A stretch of DNA of 64,000 nucleotides, taken from NCBI GenBank assembly GCA_013397115.1, contig VWZW01007182.1, positions 443,602 through 507,601 on the forward strand, given 5' to 3'. The stretch's first letter is position 1, and every line of letters begins with the position of its first letter. Of this stretch, positions 1 to 10,704 are shown one piece after another. Under the pieces are notes generated by a model, which saw only the letters and a list, made by a program, of their open reading frames with translations, ran no database searches and was not told the DNA's origin. Source of the DNA: Edolisoma coerulescens (taxonomy: Eukaryota; Chordata; Aves; Passeriformes; Campephagidae). A program made the translations under genes and the position numbers.

Positions 1-72
1 AAGATTATCAGACAATATAGATTATATACTATACTGTCCTGGCTAGAAACTTACTTCTAGAGCAGGGCTTAT

Positions 73-3000
73 CTGTTTGGGAGGAGAGAATGGAAGTGCA
101 CACTCATAAATCTTGAAAAGACAACAGAGCTGCTTCTGTGTCTTAATTTATGGCGTTACGCAAAAGCAGAAATGTTTCATTTCTAAATTAGCTCTGATCT
201 CTGCTCTTAGGGCAGCAAAGCTATACAGTTCCAAGAACTCTCAAAACAATGAAATTGCCCCAAACCTAATGTTTCCAGTAAAGCAAAATTTACTCCACGG
301 ACTACATCTGTAGTTCTTAGGAGTGGGCAACAGGAAGAATTGTCAAGGGTACCAGTGCTTCCCAGAAAGGAAGGATATGAATAAGATCTGCCTTTATTTT
401 TCCCCATCCCAAAAGGCCAACAAAACCAAACAAAGATCTCAAAACCTACGTTAGTATTTAGCTTGCATTTTAGCAAGTTGTTTTTGTGGGAAAGTGAAAA
501 CAAGCCAGTGAAGGAGCATCTGTGTAAATACATATGAAACAGGCACCCACCATGGCAGGAGGAAAAGTCACCCCCTGGGTCACTGTGCTCCAGCTCTCAC
601 CATGCTCTGACCAAAACACCAGGAGCAAGCAAGCAAATTAATTAGTTTGAACTAAAGACCACCAGAAATTGTTACCAAGAGGCTCTCCTTTAAGGCCAAG
701 GGTGGTCAGAGAGTGCATCCAGCCTACCCACAGGAGGGTCCTCTCTGGTGGCAGGGGAGGTCAGACACCTACGTGATCAAACTGGAAGTCCCAGCTTCAA
801 TTCCAAAGGCAGTCTTGAAGACTCCCAGCTCCGGGGTCTGTTTTCCTCAGAAAAGCAGCAGCTGAAGTCAATGGGAAAGCACAGACACACAACATGTCCC
901 CCTAAGTCCCCTCCCAGGGTTTGACAGGAGATGCTAAAAGAATCAGAAGCAAGGGTTAAAAAAATGCCTAAGGGTCAGCAGGATGCTTATGTGAAGAAAA
1001 TAACAACAAAAAAAGTCTTCTTAGAAAAGCAGTGTGCATTTAAGAAAATAGAAATGAAAACTGAAATTATAACATGCTCCAGATTTTCCCACAATAATCC
1101 AATTATTTTACAATGGAGCTTTGCAGCAGTAGTGTAGCTTTGCAAAAGGTCAACTCCATCTGTGTTCTTTACAGATTATTTTTATGAATAGTCAGTTAAC
1201 CAAAACTTAAGGAACTTCAGGTTTTTTCTCCAAGTGTGAAAATTGAAGTGGCATCTAATGTTCACCTGCTCAAAACTATTCCAGACAAAATAGCAGCGAT
1301 CCCAGGAAAACTCATCCAAATTTCCATCACACACAGTACGCAAGGGGATCACATCACTCCAAATATCCACTTAGCCCAATAAGCTGCCTCTAACTCTGAC
1401 CAAAAACAGATGCTCAGGGAAAGACTATAAGGTCAGGAGATCATACTGTGATTCTGCCTGCAAAATAATCTCCTGGTTTCCAGGAATCTGATTCAGGAGC
1501 TGCTTCAGCTAGAAATTGTATCTGCATCTTTGTGATTAACAGCTCTGGTGTACTTTTTCTCTATTAATTTGCCAACCAACTTCTAAAATTCATTTATATC
1601 TTTAACAACAGGAAGATATTGGAGTAATGCGTTTCACTGATAAATTATGCTTGTGTGAAGCAGAAGCATAATTTAGCTATGGAAGACTTTTTTTTTAATT
1701 GAAAAGGACCTTAGGAAAAAAAAAAATCTTTGAATCTTGCTCATTTACTCTCACCTCTTTAACATCTTGAATTATGTGAAATTATAAATAATTGTTCTCT
1801 GTTTACTCCACATCATTGATTGTTCCCACTTCTGCATTCTCCTCTCTAATGATCTCTCTTAATTGAAAGAAAGGTTCATTCAAGGAACCTGGTTAATGTT
1901 ACACCATCCAAACATCTGAACTGGCACACACCACAGGCTTTTTTTCCCGCCGAGATAATTGATTTGTTTGAATATATCATGTAGTGCAAAACAACCTAAG
2001 TTCAAAACCATATAGGAATGTTTCAAGAAGAGGTAATTAACATCTTATTTTCTACAGTCTTTACAAATATTTTACCAAGTAATTTCTAAGTTGAATGAAT
2101 AGTTTAAAGGGTTTGAAAATTACCTCTGGCTGTGTAGCTTTTTAAAGGACTGACGTTTTTGATTAAGAAAAATTTGTAATTCCTAAATATTTCAAAAAAA
2201 TTATAGCAAGACCCTCCTTTATATGACTCCAGAGGAGCTTTTTGATGAGTTAGTGTAAATACAATTATACTCCTGCAAGTGTTTACCCTGGCACAGCGAG
2301 GCACTTGGCCACAGGGGTGCCAAAAGTCAAGTTTACCCTAGGAGGTGACATCCTCAGGGCAGGACAGACAGACTGCACATCCACAGTGCCTTGCAGCTCA
2401 CAAGATACCCAATATCCAGGGAAGACTGAGAACACCTAACAGAAACAAAGTCTCCATCAACAAGGCTTCCTTAGTACTGGTCCCTACATCGGACCAAAAC
2501 TGTCTGCCCACGCAGCAATCAACCCACTCCGTGGCTATGCTGGTAAACCTGTAGTTACACCCAAGCTAATTTCTCCAAGGCAGAAATTGCCAGGGATATA
2601 AAAAGGTGATCAATCATTTGATCTAACGTGGGAGACTTGGCCCAGTTTCTCTTACCATTCTTGGTCTTCATTAGAACCCTCACACACAAGACAATGGGGA
2701 GTTAATCCTTACGTGGAGCACAGAAAATCTTACGTGGATTACAGTGGAATACACAAAGAAAGCCTTGAAATTGAGACAAAAAAATTGTCTGAATATGAAT
2801 ATTCCATCTGGTTCTATGATTTGATTTTACAGCACCAACAGCTTAGGCAACAGAGGTGCACTCAGGATCAGCTGTTATGCTGATACGCAATTTAAAATCA
2901 GAGTTCAAGGCATTCGTGGTTCCAACACCCTCACAATCCTGCAAAGACCAGTTAAGCCTTAAGAAACAGATCCCTTGGGCCCAGGGAACGTTTAACTGCT

Positions 3001-3870
3001 TAAGTTAAATAGGAATAGATTGAAGAAAAATGTTCTTTTTCTTATAAACAATTGTCTATGCAAGCGTGTTATCTAATAAGTACAACTGGAAGTAAAATGG
3101 GAATGTGGGAAGAGTGCCAATGTAAATCCTCCAAATCTGAGGAAATCGGGAGCAATTTTCCACTCAAGGGTGGAAACAACACAGAGGAAATGCAGAGCAT
3201 ACTTAGCATGCTTTGCTCTCCTCTGCTGAGGTGAAGCTTCCCTCTCCCCTGTGCCCAGGCAGAGGGACCCCAGACAAATGGGGGTGATGAGACCCCCATT
3301 CTCTGCAGGTTGGGAGACTGGAATTCAAAGCCCTGTATTATAATTAGCTGGTGACATAGGTGATGGTGAACAAAACAGAGGAAACCCAAAATTCTCACAA
3401 CAAAGTGACAGCACAAGTTGTTACACATGTCCTGCCTGAATATGACAGCCCCTGGTGGGGGCCTCATGCCAACCTTCAGCTATCTATGAGAAACCAAAGA
3501 TAAGATGGGCAAATCTGCAGAGTGTAGACTAAAGGAACAGAAGCAGACACTCAGTATTGCCTGGAAATGTCAGTGGGAGCAACCAAGAAACTTCTGGGGT
3601 GAGGTTTATCCCCTGTCCCAAGCCCACTCAAGCCACACACACGACCTGACTCCAGCTTCCCAGGCAGACCCAAACCCCAATGAACTTCAACATCCAAAAT
3701 GCAATCACTATTCTCCTCAGGAGTATTTTTTGCCTGAGCAGGTACATCTTTTAATAATCAGCTGTTCAAGTAAAAGGTACAATTAGTCCAAAAGCAGCTG
3801 CTTACATTACCAAACGCAAAAGACACTGGGAAAAAAACCTGCAGTGAAATTGAGCCAGTTATGGTTCTAA
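73..3870. other. No defensible gene; AT-rich block at 1540-2060
   Basis: Only short unsupported frames occur. The minus-strand frame at 1230-1360 (DGNLDEFSWDRCYFVW) ends at a usable donor (GAGCAG|gtgaac) but lacks a good acceptor. Around 1540-2060 the sequence is dense in TAAT/ATTA cores and holds the 12-bp inverted repeat, so it is a possible enhancer. Confidence 0.3.
1641..1675. other. Perfect 12-bp inverted repeat (11-nt loop)
   Basis: TAAATTATGCTT (1641-1652) and AAGCATAATTTA (1664-1675) are exact reverse complements around gtgtgaagcag. The arms contain ATTATGC/GCATAAT, POU- and homeodomain-like cores. It sits in an AT-rich block (about 1540-2060) whose texture resembles a conserved enhancer. 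As RNA it would form a stable but A/U-rich hairpin. Confidence 0.9.
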
Positions 3871-4979
3871 TTACCTTGAATGAATTGATAAGCAACACTT
3901 CTAGCACTGTTACAGCCTCAAGCACTGTCCCAGGAGGGGGTGATTACAGGAATCCCTGGGCTGTTTAGACACCCACCTTCCTGTCACTGACAGCGGTGCC
4001 CCTCCTCATGCCCTTGTTTATAACTGACACCTTAAATCCACACATCTACAAACTATCCCATAGCTTCTTTAATATAATCAAAGTTAAACTTGTCTTAACA
4101 GCACAAAATTTACCATTCCTATTTAAAAAAAAAGTGCAAAAACTTTAAAGATATAAAACGAAAATTTCCCATCTGCACCATTTTCTTCGAATTTTTCTTT
4201 CCACAGGTACAGCAAAGTGAAACTACATAGACTGAATCCATCTTCAGGCTACAGCACATGCAGGTTTATTTGCTTTGTGATAAGCTATTTTATGACGGCA
4301 TTGAACAGCAGCAAGAAATCAAACAAGTAAGACTATTACTCAAATACACTCATTCATCCTGACAGCTAAATGGACTCACTCAACAGTATCATCTTCTGAG
4401 AATTACTCCAAAATACATGACAAATTCTACAGGTTAATCACAGTAAATTAATAGTAAGATATCCAGGTGAGAACTTCTATTTTCTTAATGCCACGTAGCA
4501 CCAATTCAGCTCTCAGTGTGCTTTGAGCAACCGACTGTCATAAAACTAAGGGCACCAGCTGGATCCTTGCCAGTTTCCATAGCTGTGCCAGGCAAATATC
4601 AATGAAAATTCACACTATTTCTCATTACAACCATACGAGCAGCTCTTTTTTAAAAAAAGAACTACGCCTTACACACTGCATTTCCCTCAAAGTACCCTTA
4701 AAGCAACTTCGCTATGTCAGTGCACTTGTGTGAACGTTCCACTTTGTGGTTTGTTTTTAGTTTAGGGATTGTTTTATTATTACTGTTAAGGGGCTTATTT
4801 ATTTAGTCAAAGTCAACAGCCAACCAACTCAATTTCAGTCAGCAAGTGCACATGGGGATGCATCGGTCCAGCGAGAGTTGGCTAAGGAAGGAGAGAATTT
4901 CTCCAGCATCGTTTTCTCACGTCAACAAAAAGAATTATTCACACAAGGTGCGAGTCCCTGGAGCAGCATCACCAAAGCG

Positions 4980-5470
4980 ACACACAGCAAAAAGCGAAGT
5001 AACCCCGAGCCTCCCACGGCAAAGTTAGTTCTGCGGGGTGCCTGGGGAAGCACGAACAGCGGAACGGCGAGAGCGACTGCGGTGGGAGGAAACGGGCGAA
5101 ACTCACCAGATCTCAAAAAACAAACAAGCAAACAACAAAACAAAATAAAAAACCCGAACTACATAAGCAGCCGCCCCGAACCCGCCGGGCTGCCCTGCGC
5201 GGGCCGCTCCCCGCGGCGCAGGGGAGGAAGGAGCGCTCCCCAGCGCAGCGGGCGCTTTNGTCCCCGTCCCCTCCCGCCTGCCGGGGCGGTGCCGCCGCCG
5301 GCGCCTCCCTGCGCTGCCCGCCCGCCCCCGAACCTCCGGGGCTTCCCGCAACCCGCCCCCGCCGGCATCCGCTCCGCGCCGCTTCCCCGGGGCATCCCCC
5401 TGGGGCATCCCCTTGCAGCATCCCACCGCGGGTCCTGTCGCTCGGAGCATCACCATCCCCTCTCGGACCT
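4980..5470. promoter_or_regulatory. CpG island, probable promoter
   Basis: This is the only dense CpG cluster in the window. From about 4980 CpG dinucleotides appear every few bases, and 5160-5440 is almost pure G+C with many GCGG, CCGCC and CCCCGCC (SP/KLF-like) boxes. No TATA box is evident. One base (5259) is undetermined, as often happens in GC-rich avian promoters. On the minus strand the island is followed at 5106 by the donor TCTG|gtgagt, which favours leftward transcription with a first exon ending at 5107. A weaker plus-strand donor (CCTGG|gtgagg, about 5597) leaves rightward or bidirectional transcription possible. The island lies downstream of the minus-strand exons at 7.6-18.4 kb, so it would be an internal or alternative promoter of that gene, or the start of another. 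Confidence 0.6.
5107..5470 (-). other. Possible first exon from the CpG island
   Basis: The consensus donor CTG|gtgagt on the minus strand (GT at 5105-5106) marks the likely 3' end. The 5' end would lie somewhere in the GC-rich core and cannot be fixed. The interval is open in one minus-strand frame, but the peptide is Gly/Arg/Ala-rich as expected of untranslated CpG-island DNA. A T-rich patch (5110-5160, minus strand) between core and donor is unusual for a first exon. Treat it as a 5' UTR candidate only. Confidence 0.3.
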
Positions 5471-7654
5471 GCATCCTGACTGCCCACTCCACATCAAACA
5501 CCCACCGCCCACTCCCACCAAACCCAAAACCCCAGGGACATCGGGAATGGTGGTGGCAGAGGGCAGGGGGGACTGGCAGCACTGCCCTGAGAGCCCTGGG
5601 TGAGGGTGGAGCTAGGAAGGAAACTACGGGAATGACGACAGGCCAAGGGAAATATAATCAACAGCAGCACTGCTGCCACGTAACACTTGTTCTTGGCTGC
5701 ATCTCCCAACACGTTTTATTGGCAGCATCTCCAGGTGCCTGACAAGGGAGCCAAGGACTGCAGCTGTGTTCCAGGCAAGGAAACTGAGGCAGGACTGGGT
5801 AAGGTGACGTGCTTACCTGGCATGTCTGCGGCTGAAACGTGGTCCCACTCTTGTTTCTTCATGAGTGTGCCACAGCATGGAAAGGCAAACGCCTCCCAAA
5901 TGCACCTTCAGTGCCAGGTTGTTTCTGGGGCACCCCGGGTCGCACACCCAGTCACCACTCCCGCCTGCGGTGTTCAACATCCCTTGAGCGTGGTATCACT
6001 GCAGGAGGTGCAGAGCAACGAGGTGGGGAAAGACCAGCTTGGTGATGGAACATATTTACATTCCATGCATATCATTCTGATCAGAAATTACACCTTGTCT
6101 ACGAGCGTAGCTGACGTACTGACACCCATCTCGCACCATTGAGGGAAACTTGGTGATGCAACCACGTTATGCCATTGCAAAACAGAAATTGTCATGGCCA
6201 TGTGGTAAGGGTTTGTCACAGTGCAAAGAATCGTTCACTAACCACTGAATAAAAATGTGGGGGAAACATAAAAGCCATTACTCAAATTCTTTCAACAAGA
6301 TCTGGAGAGGAAGAATTCACACCTATGCATGGTCAAATATGGATCCACAAAATGAGGACCAGGAGCCATCAGTTCAGGACCTAGGAGCTACACATCAGGG
6401 AGATTATTGCTTGAACACATGAACAATTTTAGAGGAACAGGAAAAAAGACCTGGCAATGCTTTATTTTGCCTCCTGACTTAAAGGTCATGTTTGAATGGC
6501 CAGATCCTGATGTTCCAGCACAAGCTCAACAACAACATTGGTTACTGCAGACAGTGTTATAACACAAGTATACAGCAACTCCTAAAGTGCATAAACCTTC
6601 CCAAAGTTTGTCTAAATGCTGAATAGGACAGTTTTACTCAGCTCATGCAATCAAAAATCTAAGGGGAAGTTGGCTGAGAACAGAAAACTAATCAACGACC
6701 TCAGCTTAAAACAGAGAAGAAAGCAAACTTACGCCACTAATGTTTTTGTCTTCCTTTCATCTAAACCAAGAAAAATATCAGCTTCAGATAATTAGATAAG
6801 TTTAGAACTAAAGCAACACAGTCTTTAAAATACTTTTCTCTTAGGTGTGTGATCCCACAAAATGTGTATCAAATATAGTTCTGTGCATGTTTTGTCAAAG
6901 GCTGCAGCCAAGAGAGGGAAAACTGTAAACATGCCCAAAGGCAATCTAATAAAGGTGGCTGCTGATTTCTGGAGTAGCAAAGGGAAGCAGCTTGTGTGTG
7001 CCTCTGCCAAAATATAATGTAACAGTGCTCCTTGGATGCAAAAGGAGAAAGAGATACAGAAATTAAATTCTCATAGCCAATATCCACCCAAATGAGAAAA
7101 GCTTGCCAAGACTTAGTGGCAATAAAGAGATAAATTGATTAACTGTTACAAGATTACCCAAATATGGGCTCTGCAAAATATTAGCTTGAGAAATTTTCTT
7201 GTCTTAGGCATCATGTAACTCTGTTAAGAATGCTGATAAGGCCACAGAATGCTGAATATCAAGTTCTTTGTTACTTCACTGCTAACCAAGAAAAGAAAGG
7301 GAGGACAGTACTGGGAAGATGCTTGGGACAGGAACTTTACATCACTGGCAGGCTAAGGGGAAGAGAGGAGAAAATGTGAAACTTTGGAAATATCACAAAA
7401 ACATCAACGTGCAAATATTCCATGAATGTATCCAATATAATCTGAAGTCATCAAGAGCCAAGATATGCATTATTATAACAGTAAGTCATTAACTATGACT
7501 TAAAGATGAGCGCTAATTAAATCCCCCTGTAAAACACATTGTCAAAAACAAAAAAAAAGGCACAGTTAAAAATACAGCAAACAGAAGCATTTCAGCATGA
7601 GAAATTTAAATGTGCCTATCTAAACAAGATTTCTTATTAGCTTTCCATACTCAC

Positions 7655-7733
7655 AAGGAGCCACTGTACACTTTCTGTTCATGCACACAAATGTTTTTCT
7701 TCTGGATTTTATTAAGGATGTCATTATCAATTC
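7655..7733 (-). CDS. Coding exon (79 nt) of the unrecognised minus-strand gene
   Basis: This is the clearest single exon in the window. The minus strand has the acceptor tattttctcttccctcacag and the donor CTT|gtgagtatgg. After two nucleotides completing Gly, the frame gives IDNDILNKIQKKNI, continues through a Cys-Val-His-Glu stretch to EQKVYSGS, and leaves two nucleotides (TT). A second frame is open too, but only this one matches the exon at 9740. The peptide is a charged amphipathic helix followed by a polar turn. The next exon must start with one nucleotide. I find no convincing one to the left, so it may lie beyond the window, or the gene may end in one of the weak candidates at about 7.3 or 5.6 kb. 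Confidence 0.52.
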
Positions 7734-8170
7734 CTGTGAGGGAAGAGAAAATATATAATTAAGAACCATAGTTGGCGTTATCAAATCCCACTCATCTTTT
7801 GTGTGAATATCTCATTTTCTCAGAAGGGAAAGAACAGCTGTCTTCTCAGCAAAGAAAAAAAATTGCAACTTTTATTCCTTGCCTGCGTTTTCTCCCCCTG
7901 TATTCTGACTGCTGAAAGAAAAAATGACCTTATCAGCCTTCACCAAAACCTGGCCAATGTGGATCAGTGTGAGGCTGCCAAAAATAATGGGTTTAGCTCC
8001 TTTCCTAATTACAGGTTCAGCTTCAACCTTTCAGACAGGCAGCAAGTGAAGCCTTAATATCCAGCCCACCCCTCTGCACAGCCTGTTTGCAGCAGCACTT
8101 CTTCAGGGTTGTGAGGAAGAGACATGAGGGCATAGGGGCACAAGGAGATCAAGTCACAGAAGAAAACAGC

Positions 8171-8460
8171 CATAGAATGGTTTGGGTTGAAAGGGACCTT
8201 AAAGCTCACCTAATTCCAGCCCCCTGCCCTGGGCAGGGACAGCTCTCACTAGACCAAGTTGCTCAATGCCCCATCCACTTCAACACTGGCCTTGGACACT
8301 GCCAGGGATGGAGCATCCACAGCTTCCCTGGGCACCCTGTGCCAGGGCCTCATCACCCTCACAGGAAAGAATTTCCTCTGTATATCTAACCTAAATTTCC
8401 CTGCCACGAGGTTAAAACTCCTTTTCCTGACCTCGCTGGTAGTGTCTGGTAGCAAGTCTT
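8171..8460 (-). mobile_element. CR1 LINE, 3' end fragment
   Basis: The plus strand carries the antisense CR1 3' end: catagaatggtttgggttg, then gggaccttaaagctcacc, cccctgccctgggcaggg, the 'agggatggagcatccaca' block and tctaacctaaatttccc. The element therefore points to the minus strand and is 5'-truncated, as most avian CR1 copies are. It lies in the intron between the exons at 9740 and 7655. Short open frames here are not genes. Confidence 0.93.
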
Positions 8461-9739
8461 TGGAGCTCAATCAAATTAAAAGCTTGTCAATAATTGCTCC
8501 TTTTATTTCACCTACAAGTAGAAGGTGTTCACTGGAAGCTCCACCAGAAGCTTTGAGGATGGCCTTATCACAATTTTGAGCTCTTCTGTTTGCACCCACC
8601 TGTTCACCACCAGCTTTACTGACGTGTTTACAGGACTTGGCTTGACAGATTGCTTGGGACGTTTGTGAGCCTGGGACACAACCCCCTCAGGTATGCAACT
8701 GAAAAAGGCTTTTCAAAACGCCAAAGTGAAATCTCCTGCAAGAGTTAAGTGTTATGTTTTATTTCTTTTGGACAAGTGGGTCCCAGAGACCTGGTGGCCC
8801 CAAAACACAGAATTACAGGTCCCTAAGTTGCAGCTCATTTTCCTTTCAGCTGAGAGCACCTGGTTTACAGGCAGAATTTGGAACAGGACCAAGGGTGTGC
8901 TTGGTCCCCATGTCTCTGAGTGTTCAGCCATTCCCAGAACACAAACTAAGCCAACTGCAAGGCTTAAGCCATTCTGTGCAATTGCACAAATAAATGCACT
9001 CAAGACTTTAGGAGACTTAAGCACGTGACTAGTCTGGGATTAATAAATAAATAATGATAATTAGTTATGGCTTGACTGCTCGCTTTCAGCTCCAACAGGC
9101 TACCTTGCAAAACCAGATATTTTTAATCCCACTTAACGTCATTATGATTCACCTTATCACCTGAATGTGTGATACATTCTTCAGGGCTGGTTTCTCTGCT
9201 CTGAAATGTCACTGACCATTTTTTTGTCTGAATTGCGGAAACACCACATGGGCAAACCTGAGCTTAAGCTTCAAAGAAATGAAACCATCAGAGCCTCAAG
9301 CTTCCTCTTCTCTCTTGTTCAGTCCCATGCCTGTGTTTGTGTGGGGCTTCACCATTTGAACAGCACTGACAACATTTCCATCAGCTGTACCTGGTGGGAA
9401 AGAACAAAGATGTGAGACAATTGTTTCAACCACTTAGGATTCATTATTAGCTTTTAAATGCCATTTAAACAGGCTGTATTTTGTGACAGAACTTATAATT
9501 CAGAATCTATGTAGTCATTTTCCTGACAATCCATTGAGGAGCAATGCTGGGGACTGTTTCTTGTGCAAACAATGAGCTTTTAGAACATTTGAAAATTCAG
9601 CTTCTGATTCATCCCAAGAGTAAAGCAGAGCTGAGCAGTGGGTCTGTGGGCTCCTGAGACCAGCTGACAACTTCTAGAACAAAAGTGTAGTCAGGGATTT
9701 AAATAAGGGATTGTATCTAGGAATCTCCAAGGAATTTAC

Positions 9740-9826
9740 CAGCATTAATCAATGCATCCTCATACATCTCAGAAGTATTGTCAGAAAAAAGGCTGATACC
9801 AGCAAAGTTTTTGTCTGATTGGTTGG
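9740..9826 (-). CDS. Coding exon (87 nt, or 75 nt with an alternative acceptor)
   Basis: Read on the minus strand, the frame runs from NQSDKNFAGISLF to EMYEDALINA and leaves one G before the donor GCTG|gtaaattcc. Two acceptors keep the same phase: ctgtctaaccctgag (exon to 9826) or, 12 nt further in, ccaaccaatcag (exon to 9814), which would drop four residues (Ala-Asn-Gln-Ser). An in-frame TGA lies just upstream of the first acceptor. The leftover G joins GA of the exon at 7655-7733 to form Gly. The peptide is acidic and Ser/Asn-rich with a helical tail. I do not recognise it. A tandem acceptor of this kind would give two isoforms. Confidence 0.48.
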
Positions 9827-10016
9827 CTCAGGGTTAGACAGGAAACCTGTGACAGTCAGGAATAAATATGAAATTTTGATCCTTCCAGTAATATCACAGT
9901 GTTTGGTAGGGGAGGAGATGATGAATGACTTATTTTGGTTTGGGTTTTGTGCTTGTACTTCTTGAAAAAGGAAAACTGGACCTTGGTATTTGCAGCTCCC
10001 AGCCCCAAGCTCTTAC

Positions 10017-10058
10017 CAGAGTGAGACATTTGGTCCTTGAAATAGGTGAGGTTGGCAC
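10017..10058 (-). CDS. Coding exon (42 nt) of the unrecognised minus-strand gene
   Basis: On the minus strand the exon lies between a moderate acceptor (ccctccatagcttgtgag) and a good donor (CTCTG|gtaagagc). After two nucleotides that complete Gly with the preceding exon it reads ANLTYFKDQMSHS and leaves one G. An in-frame stop lies immediately upstream within the intron, so the acceptor is needed for the frame to continue. It is 411 bp from the exon at 10470 and 190 bp from the exon at 9740, a compact cluster. NLT is a formal N-glycosylation sequon, but nothing else indicates that the protein is secreted. Confidence 0.48.
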
Positions 10059-10469
10059 CTCACAAGCTATGGAGGGTCTGAGCAATGCAATTAAGTTATG
10101 AACACAGGGCTGGAAAAATGGGGAGAAAAAAAAAAAAAAAGAAAAAAACCCCAGTCTTTCAATATTTTTGTAAAATTTCCCCTGAATATCCTCTCCCCAT
10201 CCCTTCAAGTACAGAGTTATTAAAAGCTGATTATCAGTGTACCATTACCCCTGCTTTCTCACAAAGTGATCCTCCTGGGAAGAAGATACTAACACAAACT
10301 AGAGATTAATAGCGTGCTCCAGATTTAGTCCTGGTTCTAGAGAACAGAGCACAGGGCTGGGATTGAGTGTAAGAAAGTTTTACTCTTTTCCAGACTCTAC
10401 CAAGTAAGCTATTATTTTCCTTTACATCTATTTTCAGAAAAATGCATGTTCAAGAGAGTATTTTCCTAC

Positions 10470-10524
10470 CTTGAACCATGCCTGTTGGAACTGGCATTTG
10501 CTCATAAAGTGTGATCTGGGGTAG
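10470..10524 (-). CDS. Coding exon (55 nt) of the unrecognised minus-strand gene
   Basis: The minus strand shows the acceptor aactttcttccctcag and the donor CAAG|gtaggaaa around 55 nt. The frame gives LPQITLYEQMPVPTGMVQ plus one nucleotide (G) of the next codon. The other two frames do not fit the neighbours. The leftover G joins GT of the exon at 10017-10058 to make GGT (Gly). The 5' end is at a codon boundary, which accepts the phase-0 end of the 9-nt exon at 15182. About 155 bp upstream in the intron lies a run of 21 C on this strand (21 G on the plus strand). I recognise no family; nothing suggests a signal peptide or membrane segment. Confidence 0.5.
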
Positions 10525-10679
10525 CTGAGGGAAGAAAGTTACACACACAGATTTTAACACAGCAGAGTTTTCAACTGTGTTTTCTAATGATTCATACCTA
10601 AAACATAAGCTTTATATTCCTCATAACTGAATCAGGAAAAATAGCTACTTGCTTTTTTATTTTTGCTACTGTTAATGTT

Positions 10680-10700
10680 GGGGGGGGGGGGGGGGGGGGG
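10680..10700 (+). repeat. Poly-G run, 21 nt
   Basis: There are twenty-one consecutive G, between ttaatgtt and tggttatc. It lies in the intron just upstream of the minus-strand exon at 10470. On the transcribed sense it is C21. Length is likely polymorphic or mis-called. Confidence 0.95.
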
Positions 10701-10704
10701 TGGT

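Noticed and set aside
5107..5603. Long overlapping open frames on both strands across the CpG island
   Set aside because: GC-rich DNA lacks stop codons. The Gly/Arg/Ala/Pro-rich peptides are compositional, and several frames are open at once.
5494..5612. Possible terminal exon after acceptor gtagtttccttcctag, in phase with the 7655 exon
   Set aside because: The peptide is Pro/Trp/Gly-rich compositional sequence at the CpG-island edge. Nothing supports it beyond the acceptor and phase.
5755..5900. Donor CAG|gtaagc on the minus strand at 5816-5818 after a short frame with ATG (MKKQEWDHVSAADM)
   Set aside because: No acceptor or promoter signal precedes it. The adjoining plus strand (aaggaaactgaggcaggac, then ggtgacgtgcttacc) resembles an old MIR core, so the donor is probably incidental.
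7260..7310. Excellent minus-strand acceptor (cctccctttcttttcttggttag) with 18 open codons in the phase left by the 7655 exon
   Set aside because: The frame stops without a donor, and no polyadenylation signal was identified close by. It remains a possible last exon but is unsupported.
8249..8579. Open frames of 73-106 codons on both strands
   Set aside because: They are translations of the CR1 3' end at 8171-8460.
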